Source: Rhizobium sp. ASV20 (lineage in GTDB: Bacteria; Pseudomonadota; Alphaproteobacteria; Rhizobiales; Rhizobiaceae). Taken from it: a stretch of DNA of 64,000 nt. The notes under the pieces were generated by a model. That model saw only the letters and a list, made by a program, of their open reading frames with translations, did not search any database and was not told the origin of the DNA. The stretch is from NCBI RefSeq assembly GCF_016429015.1, contig NZ_JAELTU010000015.1, forward strand, positions 1 through 64,000, read 5' to 3'. Shown here one piece after another: positions 8,321 through 17,066 of this stretch (within the stretch, counting starts at the first letter, position 1; every line of letters starts with the position of its first letter). Made by a program: the position numbers and the translations under genes.

Positions 8321-8599
8321 GTCGAACCTCTAAAGCATTGGGGGACTATGCTGCGTATTTCACGCACCCAACTAGATGCGCCTGCTCAGATTAATACTAC
8401 ATGAACATTCGCTCACATTCGCGAGAGCAACCATGCCTTGAGCGAATTTTTATCGAAACGCCACACGCACCTACCGCAGTATCGCGGGTGTATCGTCTTG
8501 ATACACTCGATTGCCGGCGCAACGAGGTTGTGTGCAGGCGCAAATGCAAGAGCCTGTTGTTGCACGACAAAAAGCTCTGCAGGAGCGATTCTTCAAGCT

Positions 8600-9004
8600 T
8601 CAGCCAATAGGGGTTCGGATGGGCAGCAGAACTCGAACACGCTGATCGCGAAGATACAGGCCGCCCCAGGCCAGCATACCCAAAAACAAACTTATAAGTT
8701 GCGGCGGAGAGCCGAGTTCCCCGAGGCGAAAATGCGTGCAGATGGCGCCGCCCAGAAAGCCCGTCGTCAGGATCGCCCCGAGAACCGCCGTGCGCGGAAT
8801 CGCGTAAAGGATCGCACATACGAGGATGATCATCCCGAGCAAGCCTGCATGGTCCACCGCAAAACCTGTCGCCTCCATCTCTGCCTTGATCAAAGACGGA
8901 AAAAACAGATCGACCGCCGCGTCAGCCGCCAATGCCAGAATCACGACAGCGCTGAAAACCCACCCCAGCAGCGCTCCTTTGTGGGAACTCCCATTCTCAC
9001 TCAT
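8600..9004 (-). CDS. DoxX-like small integral membrane protein
   Basis: A 134-residue protein with four predicted transmembrane helices (WVFSAVVILALAADAAVDLF, LLGMIILVCAILYAI, AVLGAILTTGFLGGAI, LISLFLGMLAWGGLYL). The arrangement resembles the DoxX-like family, including a TGFLGGAICTHFRLG segment between helices 3 and 4. The function of these proteins is mostly unknown. The ATG at 9004 was chosen over an earlier in-frame start because AGGGGGATGAA precedes it and the additional residues do not look like protein sequence. Confidence 0.72.
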   Translation of the reverse strand: MSENGSSHKGALLGWVFSAVVILALAADAAVDLFFPSLIKAEMEATGFAVDHAGLLGMIILVCAILYAIPRTAVLGAILTTGFLGGAICTHFRLGELGSPPQLISLFLGMLAWGGLYLRDQRVRVLLPIRTPIG

Positions 9005-9261
9005 TTCATCCCCCTTTTTTGCCAGCCCGGCTTGCAGCGCACGTCGCCCATGGGCACATGCCCCTAGAGACTGGGGCAAACTGACACCGACAAAAGAGAA
9101 AGGTCAACGAGGATAAGACACCGGCATCGTTACAACGTTGCCAGCCGGGGCTCTGATAGAGAGAGGATCGAAGAGCTGTAGCGATATCAGCGTCGGCATA
9201 ATGGAAGAGGGCAATGACGCCCAACCAATGCAATGATATTAGAAAACTCTCTGAAGAAGAG

Positions 9262-9336
9262 TGGCTCCCCGGGCCGGATTCGAACCGGCGACCTGTCGAT
9301 TAACAGTCGAATGCTCTACCGCTGAGCTACCAGGGA
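9262..9336 (-). tRNA. tRNA-Asn (GTT)
   Basis: Read on the minus strand, acceptor TCCCTGG pairs with CCGGGGA (one G-U), with G discriminator and encoded CCA. The anticodon GTT is in CGACTGTTAATCG and the T arm has GGTTCGAATCC. 75 nt. Confidence 0.95.
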
Positions 9337-9452
9337 ATGCGCTTGGCGCGGTGTGAGTGGGCTTCTACAAATGCTTTCCCGATTTGCCAAGCGGTTTTTT
9401 CAAAAAAATGTATTTCTCTTGCATTATTTCGTCGCCTCACCATTTTCTGTGG

Positions 9453-9764
9453 ATGACTGATCAAAGCGGAACGACAGCCAACACCGACCAAAAGGCCCGG
9501 AAAACAAGGCGTTTTGGCATAGATCCATCCACTCGCGAGCTGGTTTTCGGCTCTGTGAGAATTCCACTGCCCCAATCACGCCTTGCGCGCGTCGGCCTGG
9601 GGATAGCGCTCGTTTTTGGTGGCCTGCTCGGTTTCCTGCCCGTGCTCGGCTTCTGGATGTTGCCATTAGGCCTCATCGTGCTGTCACATGATATGCCGGC
9701 CGTGCGGCGATGGCGTCGCCGCTTTTCCGTGTGGTGGGCAAGAAAGCGTCGCCCGGCGAACTGA
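9453..9764 (+). CDS. PGPGW-family small membrane protein
   Basis: A 103-residue protein. A polar N terminus (about 45 residues) precedes two hydrophobic helices with the family-like core LGFLPVLGFWMLPLGLIVLSHDMP, then a basic tail RRWRRRFSVWWARKRR. This matches the putative transmembrane PGPGW family; no function is known. The ATG at 9453 was chosen because the upstream extension overlaps the tRNA-Asn promoter region and is not protein-like. It is transcribed away from tRNA-Asn. Confidence 0.7.
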   Translation: MTDQSGTTANTDQKARKTRRFGIDPSTRELVFGSVRIPLPQSRLARVGLGIALVFGGLLGFLPVLGFWMLPLGLIVLSHDMPAVRRWRRRFSVWWARKRRPAN

Positions 9765-9770
9765 CATCGT

Positions 9771-10328
9771 CTATCTGGAGCCAATCGGGCGAGCGGGATT
9801 GCCGACGACGGTTGTGCCCGCCGCGACACTCTTCGTGACAACCGCTCCCGCTCCTATGATGGCACCGTCGCCGATCGCCACGCCGCCGACGAGGATCGCT
9901 CCGCCACCGATCCATACATTCGCGCCGATCGTGACCGGCCGCGCGATCTCAATGCCCGCTCCGCGCAGCTCTGGGTCCTTGTGGTGCTCGGCGCAATATA
10001 TATGCACGCCCGGCCCCAGCATGCTGCCCTCGCCGATGCGCACGCTGCCGCTGTCGAGAATGGTGCAACCGGCGTTGAGATAGACCCGGCGACCAAGCGA
10101 GATGTTGATCCCGTAGGCACAGTGGAACGGCGCTTCGACAAAGGCTGTCTCCGCAACATCGCCAAAGAGCCCGGCCAAGGCGGGACCGAGATTGCCGCGC
10201 TGGGCGGGCTGCATCGTATTATGCTCGTGGACCGCTTCCCGTGCCCGCCAGCGCAGAGCATCCAGTTCGGGATCGAAGCAGCAGTACCATTCTCCACCCG
10301 CCATCTTCTGACGCTCGCTCAGACCCAT
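9771..10328 (-). CDS. Sugar O-acetyltransferase, Maa/NodL type
   Basis: A 185-residue left-handed beta-helix acetyltransferase. The N-terminal maltose-acetyltransferase domain (MAGGEWYCCFDPEL, RWRAREAVHEHN) precedes hexapeptide repeats (IGANVWIGGGAILVGGVAIG, DGAIIGAGAVVTKSV) and the end motif VVGNPARPI. The catalytic His is in GVHIYCAEHH. The family transfers acetyl from acetyl-CoA to sugars; NodL, which acetylates Nod factors, and maltose acetyltransferase Maa cannot be told apart here. No nod genes are nearby, so a general sugar acetyltransferase is more likely. It is convergent with the PGPGW gene (6-bp gap). Confidence 0.85.
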   Translation of the reverse strand: MGLSERQKMAGGEWYCCFDPELDALRWRAREAVHEHNTMQPAQRGNLGPALAGLFGDVAETAFVEAPFHCAYGINISLGRRVYLNAGCTILDSGSVRIGEGSMLGPGVHIYCAEHHKDPELRGAGIEIARPVTIGANVWIGGGAILVGGVAIGDGAIIGAGAVVTKSVAAGTTVVGNPARPIGSR

Positions 10329-10571
10329 ATTCTCATTCCTCCGATGCCTTCGGGATTCGCTGGGCCTCATCTTGCAACATCACTCTAGGCGCCAGCAAGG
10401 AAGCCTGTCGGCCGCAGCTCGCGGCACTCGCAAGCGGGCCGCGGGTCAATGTTGCCCGCACGTCTTTTTTAGCAACATCTCAACTGCACGATCCTGCGAA
10501 GAGCGATTGTCCGCAAGTCGCTTCCCTGAGTGGAAAAACCCGCCAATACGGGGATTTTTGCCCACAACAAA

Positions 10572-10589
10572 CTGTCACACAGCTTGTCT
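10572..10589 (+). promoter_or_regulatory. Candidate Pho box upstream of ugpB
   Basis: CTGTCAC (10572-10578), a 4-base spacer and CTTGTCT (10583-10589) lie 68 bp before ugpB. The first half matches the PhoB consensus CTGTCAY fully; the second half is weak. ugp operons are classic Pho-regulon members. Confidence 0.45.
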
Positions 10590-10656
10590 ATAACGCCGCT
10601 ACCGCGGACTTGCGCAAGACCACCGGTTCCGAGCTTTCAAAAAGGAAATAGGGATT

Positions 10657-12009
10657 ATGTCTAAACTTAAGAACTGCATTTCGGCTGCAGCAGCCGGTGT
10701 CATGAGCGTAGCGCTGGCCCTGCCTGCTGCTGCTGCTCCGACCAAGTTCGATTTCTGGTTTGGCCTGTCGGGCGACCTGGAACGTGTCGTCCAGACGCTC
10801 TGCAAGAACTTCAACGATTCCCAGAAAGACTACGAAGTGTCGTGCGTAAGCCAGGGCAACTACGATGCCGCCCTGCAGAACACGATTGCCGCTTTCCGCG
10901 CCGGCAAGCAGCCGACCATCGTTCAGGTCTATGACGTCGGCACCGCGACGATGATGCTTTCGGGTGCCTACCATCCGGTCAGCAAGCTGATGTCCGAGAA
11001 CGGCTACAAGGTCGACTGGAACGACTACTTCCCCGGCATTGCCCGCTACTACGCAACGTCGAAGGGCGAGCTGCTCTCCTTCCCGTTCAACTCCTCGACC
11101 GCCCTGCTCTACTGGAACAAGGACGCGTTCGCCAAGATCGGCAAGACCGCCGCTCCGAAGACCTGGGAAGAAGCCGCCGAAGACATGAAGGCGCTGAAGG
11201 GCGCCGGCTACGAATGCCCAATGGCTATTAACATCTCCGCCAACGAAAGCTGGCAGCTGATGGAACAGTTCTCCGCTATTCACGACCAGCCGGTCGCGAC
11301 GAAGAACAATGGCTATGACGGCCTCGACGCCCGTCTGACGGTCAACAAGACCAAGTTCGTCAAATACGTTACCGACCTCAAGAGCTGGTACGATCAGGGC
11401 TTCGTCAAGATCAAGTCCAAGGATCTCGGCCAGGATATGGTGCAGGCCTTTGCTTCCGGCGATTGCCAGATGATCATGACGTCCGTTGGCGACCACGGCA
11501 CGGTTACCAAGACCCAGAAGGCAGGCATGAACTGGGATGTGGCCGAACTTCCGGTCTACGCCGGCACGGAGCGCAAGAATTCGCTCGTCGGTGGCGCATC
11601 GCTCTGGGTCCTCTCCGGCAAGTCGGCTGGCGAATACAAGGGTGCAGCGGCATTCCTCGACTTCATCGGCAAGCCTGAAACCGCCCTCTTCTGGTCGACC
11701 AACACCGGCTACATCCCGGTGAAGAAGTCCGGCTTCGACTTCATGAAGTCCTCCGGCTTCTACGACAAGGCTCCCTATAAGGGCCGCGAAGTCGCTATCG
11801 CCAGCTTGACCGCTTCCGAGCCGACCCCGATCACCCGCGGCGTCCGCCTCGGCAACTTCACGCAGATCCGCGCTGAATTCGGCAACCAGATGCAGGCCAT
11901 TTTCGCCAACAAGGTCGGCGTCCAGGAAGGCCTCGATAACCTCGTCAAGAATGGCGACGTCGTTCTTGAACGCTTTGAAGCCACCTACAAGGGCAAGCAG
12001 CTGCCATAA
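10657..12009 (+). CDS. ugpB: sn-Glycerol-3-phosphate ABC transporter, periplasmic binding protein
   Basis: A 450-residue extracytoplasmic solute-binding protein (family 1). The signal peptide ends near LALPAAAAP; the mature part starts TKFDFWFGLSGDLERVVQ and contains the UgpB-like stretch FPFNSSTALLYWNKDAF and the SLVGGASLWVLSG segment. It captures glycerol-3-phosphate (and possibly glycerophosphodiesters) in the periplasm and delivers it to UgpAE. AAAGGAA gives a good ribosome site. It leads the ugpBAE unit, downstream of a candidate Pho box, and a strong hairpin follows it that could raise ugpB expression over ugpA. Confidence 0.93.
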   Translation: MSKLKNCISAAAAGVMSVALALPAAAAPTKFDFWFGLSGDLERVVQTLCKNFNDSQKDYEVSCVSQGNYDAALQNTIAAFRAGKQPTIVQVYDVGTATMMLSGAYHPVSKLMSENGYKVDWNDYFPGIARYYATSKGELLSFPFNSSTALLYWNKDAFAKIGKTAAPKTWEEAAEDMKALKGAGYECPMAINISANESWQLMEQFSAIHDQPVATKNNGYDGLDARLTVNKTKFVKYVTDLKSWYDQGFVKIKSKDLGQDMVQAFASGDCQMIMTSVGDHGTVTKTQKAGMNWDVAELPVYAGTERKNSLVGGASLWVLSGKSAGEYKGAAAFLDFIGKPETALFWSTNTGYIPVKKSGFDFMKSSGFYDKAPYKGREVAIASLTASEPTPITRGVRLGNFTQIRAEFGNQMQAIFANKVGVQEGLDNLVKNGDVVLERFEATYKGKQLP

Positions 12010-12033
12010 GCAGCGCAAGCTCAAGACAAACAG

Positions 12034-12059
12034 CGTCCGCCGGGGTTTCCCGGCGGACG
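12034..12059 (+). other. Stem-loop between ugpB and ugpA
   Basis: CGTCCGCCGGG (12034-12044) pairs perfectly with CCCGGCGGACG (12049-12059) over a GTTT loop. With no T tract it is more likely an mRNA-stabilising or attenuating hairpin, as is common between a binding-protein gene and its permease genes. Confidence 0.7.
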
Positions 12060-12107
12060 TTCGTTATGTGACCGTTGTGGCATCGGGATACCAAGCCGGA
12101 AGAGACC

Positions 12108-12992
12108 ATGGAAAAGCGTATAACTTTCAATAAATGGGGCGTTGGCATTCTGTTCGCAGTGCCGCAGTTGCTCCTCATCTTCACCTTTTTCTATTGGCCT
12201 GCCGGTCAAGCGGTCTTCTGGTCCTTGACGCTGCAGCAGCCCTGGGGCGGCGGCAATATCTGGGTCGGGCTCGATAATTTCAAAGCCATTCTCGCGAGTG
12301 CCGATTACTGGAACTCGGTGACGATCAGCATCGTTTTCGCCGCCATCAGCACCAGCATTTCGATGGGAGGCGGCCTCTTACTCGCGGCCTTGACCGATCG
12401 ACAGCTGCGCGGTTCGAAAATCTACCGTGTGGTGTTGATCTGGCCCTATGGCATCGCGGCTCCCGCCGCAGCGATGGCCTTCCGCTTCATTCTGGCGCCG
12501 GAAGCCGGCCTCATCGCCGTGGTCAATCAGTGGTGGCCGGGAATCTGGGATCCAGGCCTTGATGGCAACGCCGCCATGGCTTGCATCATCGCCGCCTTCT
12601 CGTGGAAATATATCGGCTACAGCTTCATCTTTTTCCTTGCGGCCTTTCAGGGCATCCCGCGTTCGCTGATAGAAGCCGCTGCCATGGACGGTTCCAGCGT
12701 CCTGCGCCGCTTCTGGGATATCCAGTTCCCGTTGATCACGCCGACGATCTTCTTCCTGCTTGTCATCAACATTACCGAGAGCTTCCAGGATTCCTTCGGT
12801 ATCGTCGACATCATGACGTCAGGCGGGCCGCACAACTCGACCAATCTCATGGTCTACAAAATCTATTCCGACGGTTTCAAAGGCCTCGATTTTTCCGGTG
12901 CGGCGGCACAGAGCATCGTTCTGATGCTGCTGATCATCGTGCTTACCATCTTCCAGTTCCGCTTCATCGAGCGGCGCGTGCATTACCGTTGA
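12108..12992 (+). CDS. ugpA: sn-Glycerol-3-phosphate ABC transporter permease UgpA
   Basis: A 294-residue inner-membrane permease with about six helices. It has the ABC-coupling EAA loop (SLIEAAAMDGSSVLRRFWDIQFP) near residue 200, the contact site for the UgpC ATPase. The N terminus (MEKRITFNKWGVGILFAVPQ) and GFKGLDFSGAAAQSIVLM are typical of UgpA. The start at 12108 was preferred to an upstream in-frame ATG at 12075 because it aligns with the family start and GAAGAGACC lies before it. It forms a heterodimeric channel with UgpE, encoded 8 bp downstream. Confidence 0.92.
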   Translation: MEKRITFNKWGVGILFAVPQLLLIFTFFYWPAGQAVFWSLTLQQPWGGGNIWVGLDNFKAILASADYWNSVTISIVFAAISTSISMGGGLLLAALTDRQLRGSKIYRVVLIWPYGIAAPAAAMAFRFILAPEAGLIAVVNQWWPGIWDPGLDGNAAMACIIAAFSWKYIGYSFIFFLAAFQGIPRSLIEAAAMDGSSVLRRFWDIQFPLITPTIFFLLVINITESFQDSFGIVDIMTSGGPHNSTNLMVYKIYSDGFKGLDFSGAAAQSIVLMLLIIVLTIFQFRFIERRVHYR

Positions 12993-12999
12993 GGCTGAC

Positions 13000-13914
13000 A
13001 TGGTCGAGCGCACACCCATCCTTAATTTCTTCACCCATCTCATCCTGTTCATAGGCTTCGTGATGGCGGTCGGGCCGCTGGCAATCGTGGCCGTAGCCGC
13101 ATCGCACAATCTGGCCGACGTCAACAAAGTGCCGATGTCGTTGATCCCGGGCTCGGACTTCTGGATCAACATGCAGACGGCGTGGAACACCGCCAATCTC
13201 GGCCCCAAGCTGCTGAACAGCCTGATCTTCGCCAGCGGCGTGGCAGCGGGAAAGGTGATCATTTCGGCGATAACAGCCTTTTCCCTGGTCTATTTCCGCT
13301 TTCCCGGTCGCCATTTCATCTTCTGGCTGATTTTCATTACGCTGATGCTGCCGCTGGAAGTCCGTATCGTGCCGACCTATGCGGTCGCAGCGAACGTTCT
13401 GTCGCCTTATCAGGGGATTCTCGATGTCACAGGCATCAGCTGGCTCATCGAGAAGGTTACAGGTATTGAAGTCGCGCTGAACCTCGGGCTGCTCAACTCC
13501 TCCATCGGCCTGATCCTGCCATTGATCGCGACAGCGACAGGGACCTTCCTCTATCGTCAGTTCTTCCTGACGATCCCCGACGAGCTGACCGAGGCCGCGC
13601 GCATGGATGGCGCCGGAGCGCTACGCTTCTTCATCGACATCCTGCTGCCGCTGTCGCGCACCAATATGGCGGCACTTGGCACCATCATGTTCCTCTGGGC
13701 ATGGAACCAATACCTCTGGCCGTTGCTGGTCACCACCGATCCGGCTCACGTGACGGCGGTGCACGAACTGAAGTCACTCATCCCCAACTTCGGTGGCCTT
13801 CCGGAATGGCACATCGCCATGGCCGGCACGCTGATCATCATGCTGCCTCCGCTCGCTGTCGTTGTACTGATGCAGCGTTGGGTCGTTCGCGGCATGATCG
13901 CTACTGAAAAGTGA
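13000..13914 (+). CDS. ugpE: sn-Glycerol-3-phosphate ABC transporter permease UgpE
   Basis: A 304-residue permease, partner of UgpA. It has six or so membrane segments and the EAA loop ELTEAARMDGAGALRFFIDILLPLS. It starts with MVERTPILNFFTHLILFIGF after GAGGCTGAC. It ends the + strand ugp unit; unlike in the usual ugpBAEC order, the ATPase gene does not follow on the same strand but faces it from 15359. Confidence 0.92.
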   Translation: MVERTPILNFFTHLILFIGFVMAVGPLAIVAVAASHNLADVNKVPMSLIPGSDFWINMQTAWNTANLGPKLLNSLIFASGVAAGKVIISAITAFSLVYFRFPGRHFIFWLIFITLMLPLEVRIVPTYAVAANVLSPYQGILDVTGISWLIEKVTGIEVALNLGLLNSSIGLILPLIATATGTFLYRQFFLTIPDELTEAARMDGAGALRFFIDILLPLSRTNMAALGTIMFLWAWNQYLWPLLVTTDPAHVTAVHELKSLIPNFGGLPEWHIAMAGTLIIMLPPLAVVVLMQRWVVRGMIATEK

Positions 13915-13921
13915 TTGAATA

Positions 13922-13953
13922 GCCTGCCGCTCCTATCGAACGGAGCGGCAGGC
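13922..13953 (+). terminator. Terminator-like hairpin after ugpE
   Basis: GCCTGCCGCTCC (13922-13933) pairs perfectly with GGAGCGGCAGGC (13942-13953) over an 8-nt loop. The T tract is poor, so termination may be partial. Confidence 0.7.
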
Positions 13954-14185
13954 ATCTTGCATCCATATCTCGGCAAGTGCACACCATGGCTCGTGGCTCC
14001 AGCATCCCCCGAAGGGATAGCGGCCCGGAAGCAAAGCCGACCAGGCTTCGTGCCCAAACGACGGTCGGCCTTCAGCAAGATTTCGTTTTTCAAACTTATA
14101 GCCGCCACACACGCCGCATGAGGCCGAGCGTCCGTGCCGATCGGATCGGCATCAGACCTTCAACGACGGGCCCCGTCGTGCATAC

Positions 14186-14216
14186 AAAAAAACCCGGAAA
14201 TCGTGAGATTTCCGGG
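14186..14216 (-). terminator. Rho-independent terminator of ugpC
   Basis: On the minus strand CCCGGAAATC pairs with GATTTCCGGG over a 4-nt loop (14193-14216) and is followed by seven Ts (14186-14192). Confidence 0.93.
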
Positions 14217-14246
14217 CGCACCTGCTGAAAATTGATGTTTGAAATT

Positions 14247-15359
14247 CTAGTGTGCCAACACCTTGAGCGGCACGACGGTTGCAACGGCGTCAAGCCGCAA
14301 ACCTGTATCCTGGGCAAAAAGATGCGTGTGCTGCTGCGGCAGCTCCAGCCCGACCGATTGACCGGTCTGGCCTGTGGTGTGATCCGATACGGCAACGGCG
14401 AAGCTCGATCCGTTGATATCGCAGTGAATGACGCGGCCGGCACCGAGTTCTTCGACAAAATCGACCGTGGCCGGAATGGAGCCGGGCGTTCCTGCCGGAA
14501 CGAGGCGCACATGCTCCGGACGGATGCCGAGAGCGACCGGGTTGCCGCCGTGACGTCTGCCGATGTTTGCGTCGATGCCGATCGGCAGACCATCGAAGAT
14601 GACCTGTTCGCCCGTGGCCGAGAATGTGCCTTCGAGGAAATTCATCGCCGGAGAGCCGATGAAGGAGCCGACAAAGCGGGTGCGCGGTGTGTTATAGATT
14701 TCAAGCGGCGTGCCGACCTGCTCGACATTGCCCTTGTACATGACGACAAGCTTGTCAGCGAGCGTCATGGCCTCGACCTGATCATGCGTCACGAAGACCG
14801 AGGTGGCCGACAGGCGCTTGTGCAGGCGGCGGATTTCGACGCGCATCTGCACGCGCAGCTTGGCATCGAGGTTGGAAAGCGGCTCGTCGAAGAGGAAGAC
14901 CTTCGGTTCGCGGATAATGGCGCGGCCCATGGCGACGCGCTGGCGCTGACCGCCGGAAAGCTCTGCCGGCTTGCGGGCGAGATAATCTTCAAGGCCGACG
15001 ATCTTGGCGGTTTCCTTGATGCGGCGATCCCGCTCCTCGCGCGGCACGCCGGCGACCTTCAAGGCATAGCCCATGTTCGCGGCGACATTCATGTGCGGGT
15101 AAAGCGCATAGTTCTGGAAAACCATGGCGCAGCCGCGCTCGCGCGGCTCGAGCTGGTTGACCACCTTGCCGTCGATGACAATCTCACCGGAGGAAATGTC
15201 CTCTAGGCCGGCGATCATGCGCAGCAACGTGGACTTGCCGCAGCCGGACGGTCCGAGAATGACGACGAATTCTCCCGAGCGGAAGTTCAGGTCAACGCCG
15301 TGGACGACCTGATTGCGTCCATACGCCTTGCGAACTTGTTCGATCCGAATTTCGGCCAT
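14247..15359 (-). CDS. ugpC: sn-Glycerol-3-phosphate ABC transporter ATP-binding protein
   Basis: A 370-residue ATPase of the UgpC/MalK type. Walker [10 protein letters not shown] (36-44), Q-loop [12 protein letters not shown], signature [14 protein letters not shown], Walker [13 protein letters not shown] and H-loop VTHDQ precede a C-terminal TOBE/regulatory domain ([12 protein letters not shown]). MalK-type ATPases can serve several sugar importers, but its closeness to ugpBAE makes it the natural partner. It sits on the opposite strand in convergent orientation, with its own candidate Pho box at 15422-15439 and its own terminator. Confidence 0.9.
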   Translation of the reverse strand: MAEIRIEQVRKAYGRNQVVHGVDLNFRSGEFVVILGPSGCGKSTLLRMIAGLEDISSGEIVIDGKVVNQLEPRERGCAMVFQNYALYPHMNVAANMGYALKVAGVPREERDRRIKETAKIVGLEDYLARKPAELSGGQRQRVAMGRAIIREPKVFLFDEPLSNLDAKLRVQMRVEIRRLHKRLSATSVFVTHDQVEAMTLADKLVVMYKGNVEQVGTPLEIYNTPRTRFVGSFIGSPAMNFLEGTFSATGEQVIFDGLPIGIDANIGRRHGGNPVALGIRPEHVRLVPAGTPGSIPATVDFVEELGAGRVIHCDINGSSFAVAVSDHTTGQTGQSVGLELPQQHTHLFAQDTGLRLDAVATVVPLKVLAH

Positions 15360-15421
15360 TTCAATCTTCCCCGTCTGTCAATTCTGGGCATGTCAATCGG
15401 GTGGACTGCTAGCGAATTTGC

Positions 15422-15439
15422 ATTACAGAACAGTGACAA
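15422..15439 (-). promoter_or_regulatory. Candidate Pho box upstream of ugpC
   Basis: On the minus strand TTGTCAC-TGTT-CTGTAAT matches the two-half PhoB consensus CTGTCAY-N4-CTGTCAY at 12 of 14 positions, about 63 bp before the ugpC start. Confidence 0.6.
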
Positions 15440-15519
15440 GGATGCCTTATATCACAAGCGACATTCAGATTGCCTCACGAGAGTTGCGTCTAGAATTTCC
15501 TTATAAAACGCTCGGTAGT

Positions 15520-15545
15520 GGAACCATTTGGAGGCCGCCGCCGTA
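15520..15545 (+). promoter_or_regulatory. Weak EcfG-type promoter upstream of photolyase
   Basis: GGAAC (15520-15524), 17 bases, then CGTA (15542-15545), about 40 bp before the photolyase start. The -10 has one mismatch to CGTT. Photolyase genes are stress-sigma targets in several alphaproteobacteria. Confidence 0.4.
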
Positions 15546-15582
15546 TAAGGGTTCCGATACTGACAGAGCATTTTGAAAAGCA

Positions 15583-17064
15583 ATGAAAAGGCGAACGGCC
15601 AGAGCCATGACGACATCAAAGGAAGAGCCTCCCCCCATTCTGCTTTGGTTTCGCAAGGATTTGCGCCTGGATGACAATCACGCCCTGCATGCTGCGGCAG
15701 CATCGGGTCGCCCGGTCATCCCCATCTACATTCGCGAGCCGGAAGCGAAAGGCTGCGGACCGCTCGGTGCTGCACAGGAGTGGTGGCTGCATCATTCGCT
15801 CGTTGCATTGCAGACGTCGCTCGACAGGCTGGGCAGCAAGCTCATCCTTCGAAAAGGCGATGCGCTAACCGCGCTCGAAGCGCTTCTTGCAGAGACCGAT
15901 GCGGAAGCCGTGGTCTGGAACCGGCGCTACGATCCCGCCGGCATCGCGGTGGACACAGAGATCAAGACAGCATTGCGGGACAAGGGCATCGAGGCCAACA
16001 GCTTTGCCGGACAGCTGCTGCATGAGCCGTCACGCCTGCGCACCGGCTCCGGCACACCCTACAAGACCTACACGCCGTTCTGGCGGGCGCTGGAGCAATC
16101 CGGCGAGCCGCCCTTCCCCATCGATGCACCTGCGAAGCTCGAAACGCCCAGTCGATGGCCGCAATCGGACAAGCTGGACTCGTGGTCGCTGCTGCCGACC
16201 AAGCCAAACTGGGCATCGGGCTTCCCCGATATGTGGACACCGGGGGAAGGCGCCGCACATGAAAAGCTCGCGGATTTCATCGATGACGCAATCGATGGCT
16301 ATGCGGTCGATCGCGATTTTCCCGACAAGCCGGCCACTTCCCTGCTGTCGCCTCACCTGGCCCTCGGCGAGATTTCCCCGGCGCGTATATGGCATGCGAC
16401 GCGCGGTCTCTCGGGCAAGATCCCGACAGACAATATCGTTCGTTTCCGCAAAGAGCTTGCCTGGCGCGAATTCTGCTACCACCAGCTCTTCCAATTCCCA
16501 AAACTCCGTACCACGAACTGGAGCGGCCGCTATGACGATTTTCCATGGCGCGAGGATGCCAAGCTCTTCGACAGCTGGCGACGCGGCCAGACCGGCTATC
16601 CAATCGTCGATGCCGGCATGCGGCAGCTCTGGCGTCACGGCTGGATGCACAATCGCGTCCGCATGATCGTCGCCTCGTTCCTGATCAAGGATCTGTTGAT
16701 CGACTGGCGCGAGGGCGAAGCCTGGTTTCGCGATACGCTCGTCGATGCCGATCCGGCGGCGAATGCAGCCAACTGGCAATGGGTGGCGGGATCCGGCGCC
16801 GATGCCTCGCCCTTCTTTCGCATCTTCAATCCGGTATTGCAGGGAGAGAAATTCGATCGGGACGGCGGCTATGTCCGAACCTTCGTGCCGGAACTCGCCG
16901 CGCTCGACAGAAAGTACATCCATCGACCATTCGAGGCGCCGGGCGATGTGTTGAAACGCGCAGGCATAGAACTCGGCACGCACTATCCGCGCCCTATCGT
17001 CGATCACGCCGTCGCACGGCTACGCGCGCTTGATGCGCACGCGTCGCTGAAGCGTGATGAATAG
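15583..17064 (+). CDS. phrB: Deoxyribodipyrimidine photo-lyase (class I CPD type)
   Basis: A 493-residue flavoprotein that uses blue/near-UV light to split cyclobutane pyrimidine dimers. The N-terminal antenna (Rossmann) domain begins ILLWFRKDLRLDDNHAL. The C-terminal FAD domain has the LAWREFCYHQLFQFP helix, GYPIVDAGMRQLWRHGWMHNR, and the FAD-contacting ANWQWVAGSGADASPFFRIF. An ATG at 15607 is an alternative start; neither has a strong ribosome site. The gene ends 2 bp from the convergent SDR gene. A weak EcfG-type promoter lies upstream. Confidence 0.93.
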   Translation: MKRRTARAMTTSKEEPPPILLWFRKDLRLDDNHALHAAAASGRPVIPIYIREPEAKGCGPLGAAQEWWLHHSLVALQTSLDRLGSKLILRKGDALTALEALLAETDAEAVVWNRRYDPAGIAVDTEIKTALRDKGIEANSFAGQLLHEPSRLRTGSGTPYKTYTPFWRALEQSGEPPFPIDAPAKLETPSRWPQSDKLDSWSLLPTKPNWASGFPDMWTPGEGAAHEKLADFIDDAIDGYAVDRDFPDKPATSLLSPHLALGEISPARIWHATRGLSGKIPTDNIVRFRKELAWREFCYHQLFQFPKLRTTNWSGRYDDFPWREDAKLFDSWRRGQTGYPIVDAGMRQLWRHGWMHNRVRMIVASFLIKDLLIDWREGEAWFRDTLVDADPAANAANWQWVAGSGADASPFFRIFNPVLQGEKFDRDGGYVRTFVPELAALDRKYIHRPFEAPGDVLKRAGIELGTHYPRPIVDHAVARLRALDAHASLKRDE

Positions 17065-17066
17065 TC

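Larger units (their letters stand above)
13915..14246. other. Convergent intergenic region between ugpE and ugpC
   Basis: About 330 bp with no credible gene. It contains the terminators of both ugp units and a palindrome ACGACGGG-C-CCCGTCGT at 14163-14179. Confidence 0.6.

Noticed and set aside
10588-12024. 478-residue open frame on the minus strand over ugpB
   Set aside because: It mirrors ugpB on the other strand, a side effect of high GC third positions. ugpB has a signal peptide, ribosome site and full family match.
14232-15206. 324-residue + strand frame over ugpC
   Set aside because: Antisense of a clear ATPase gene, low-complexity composition.
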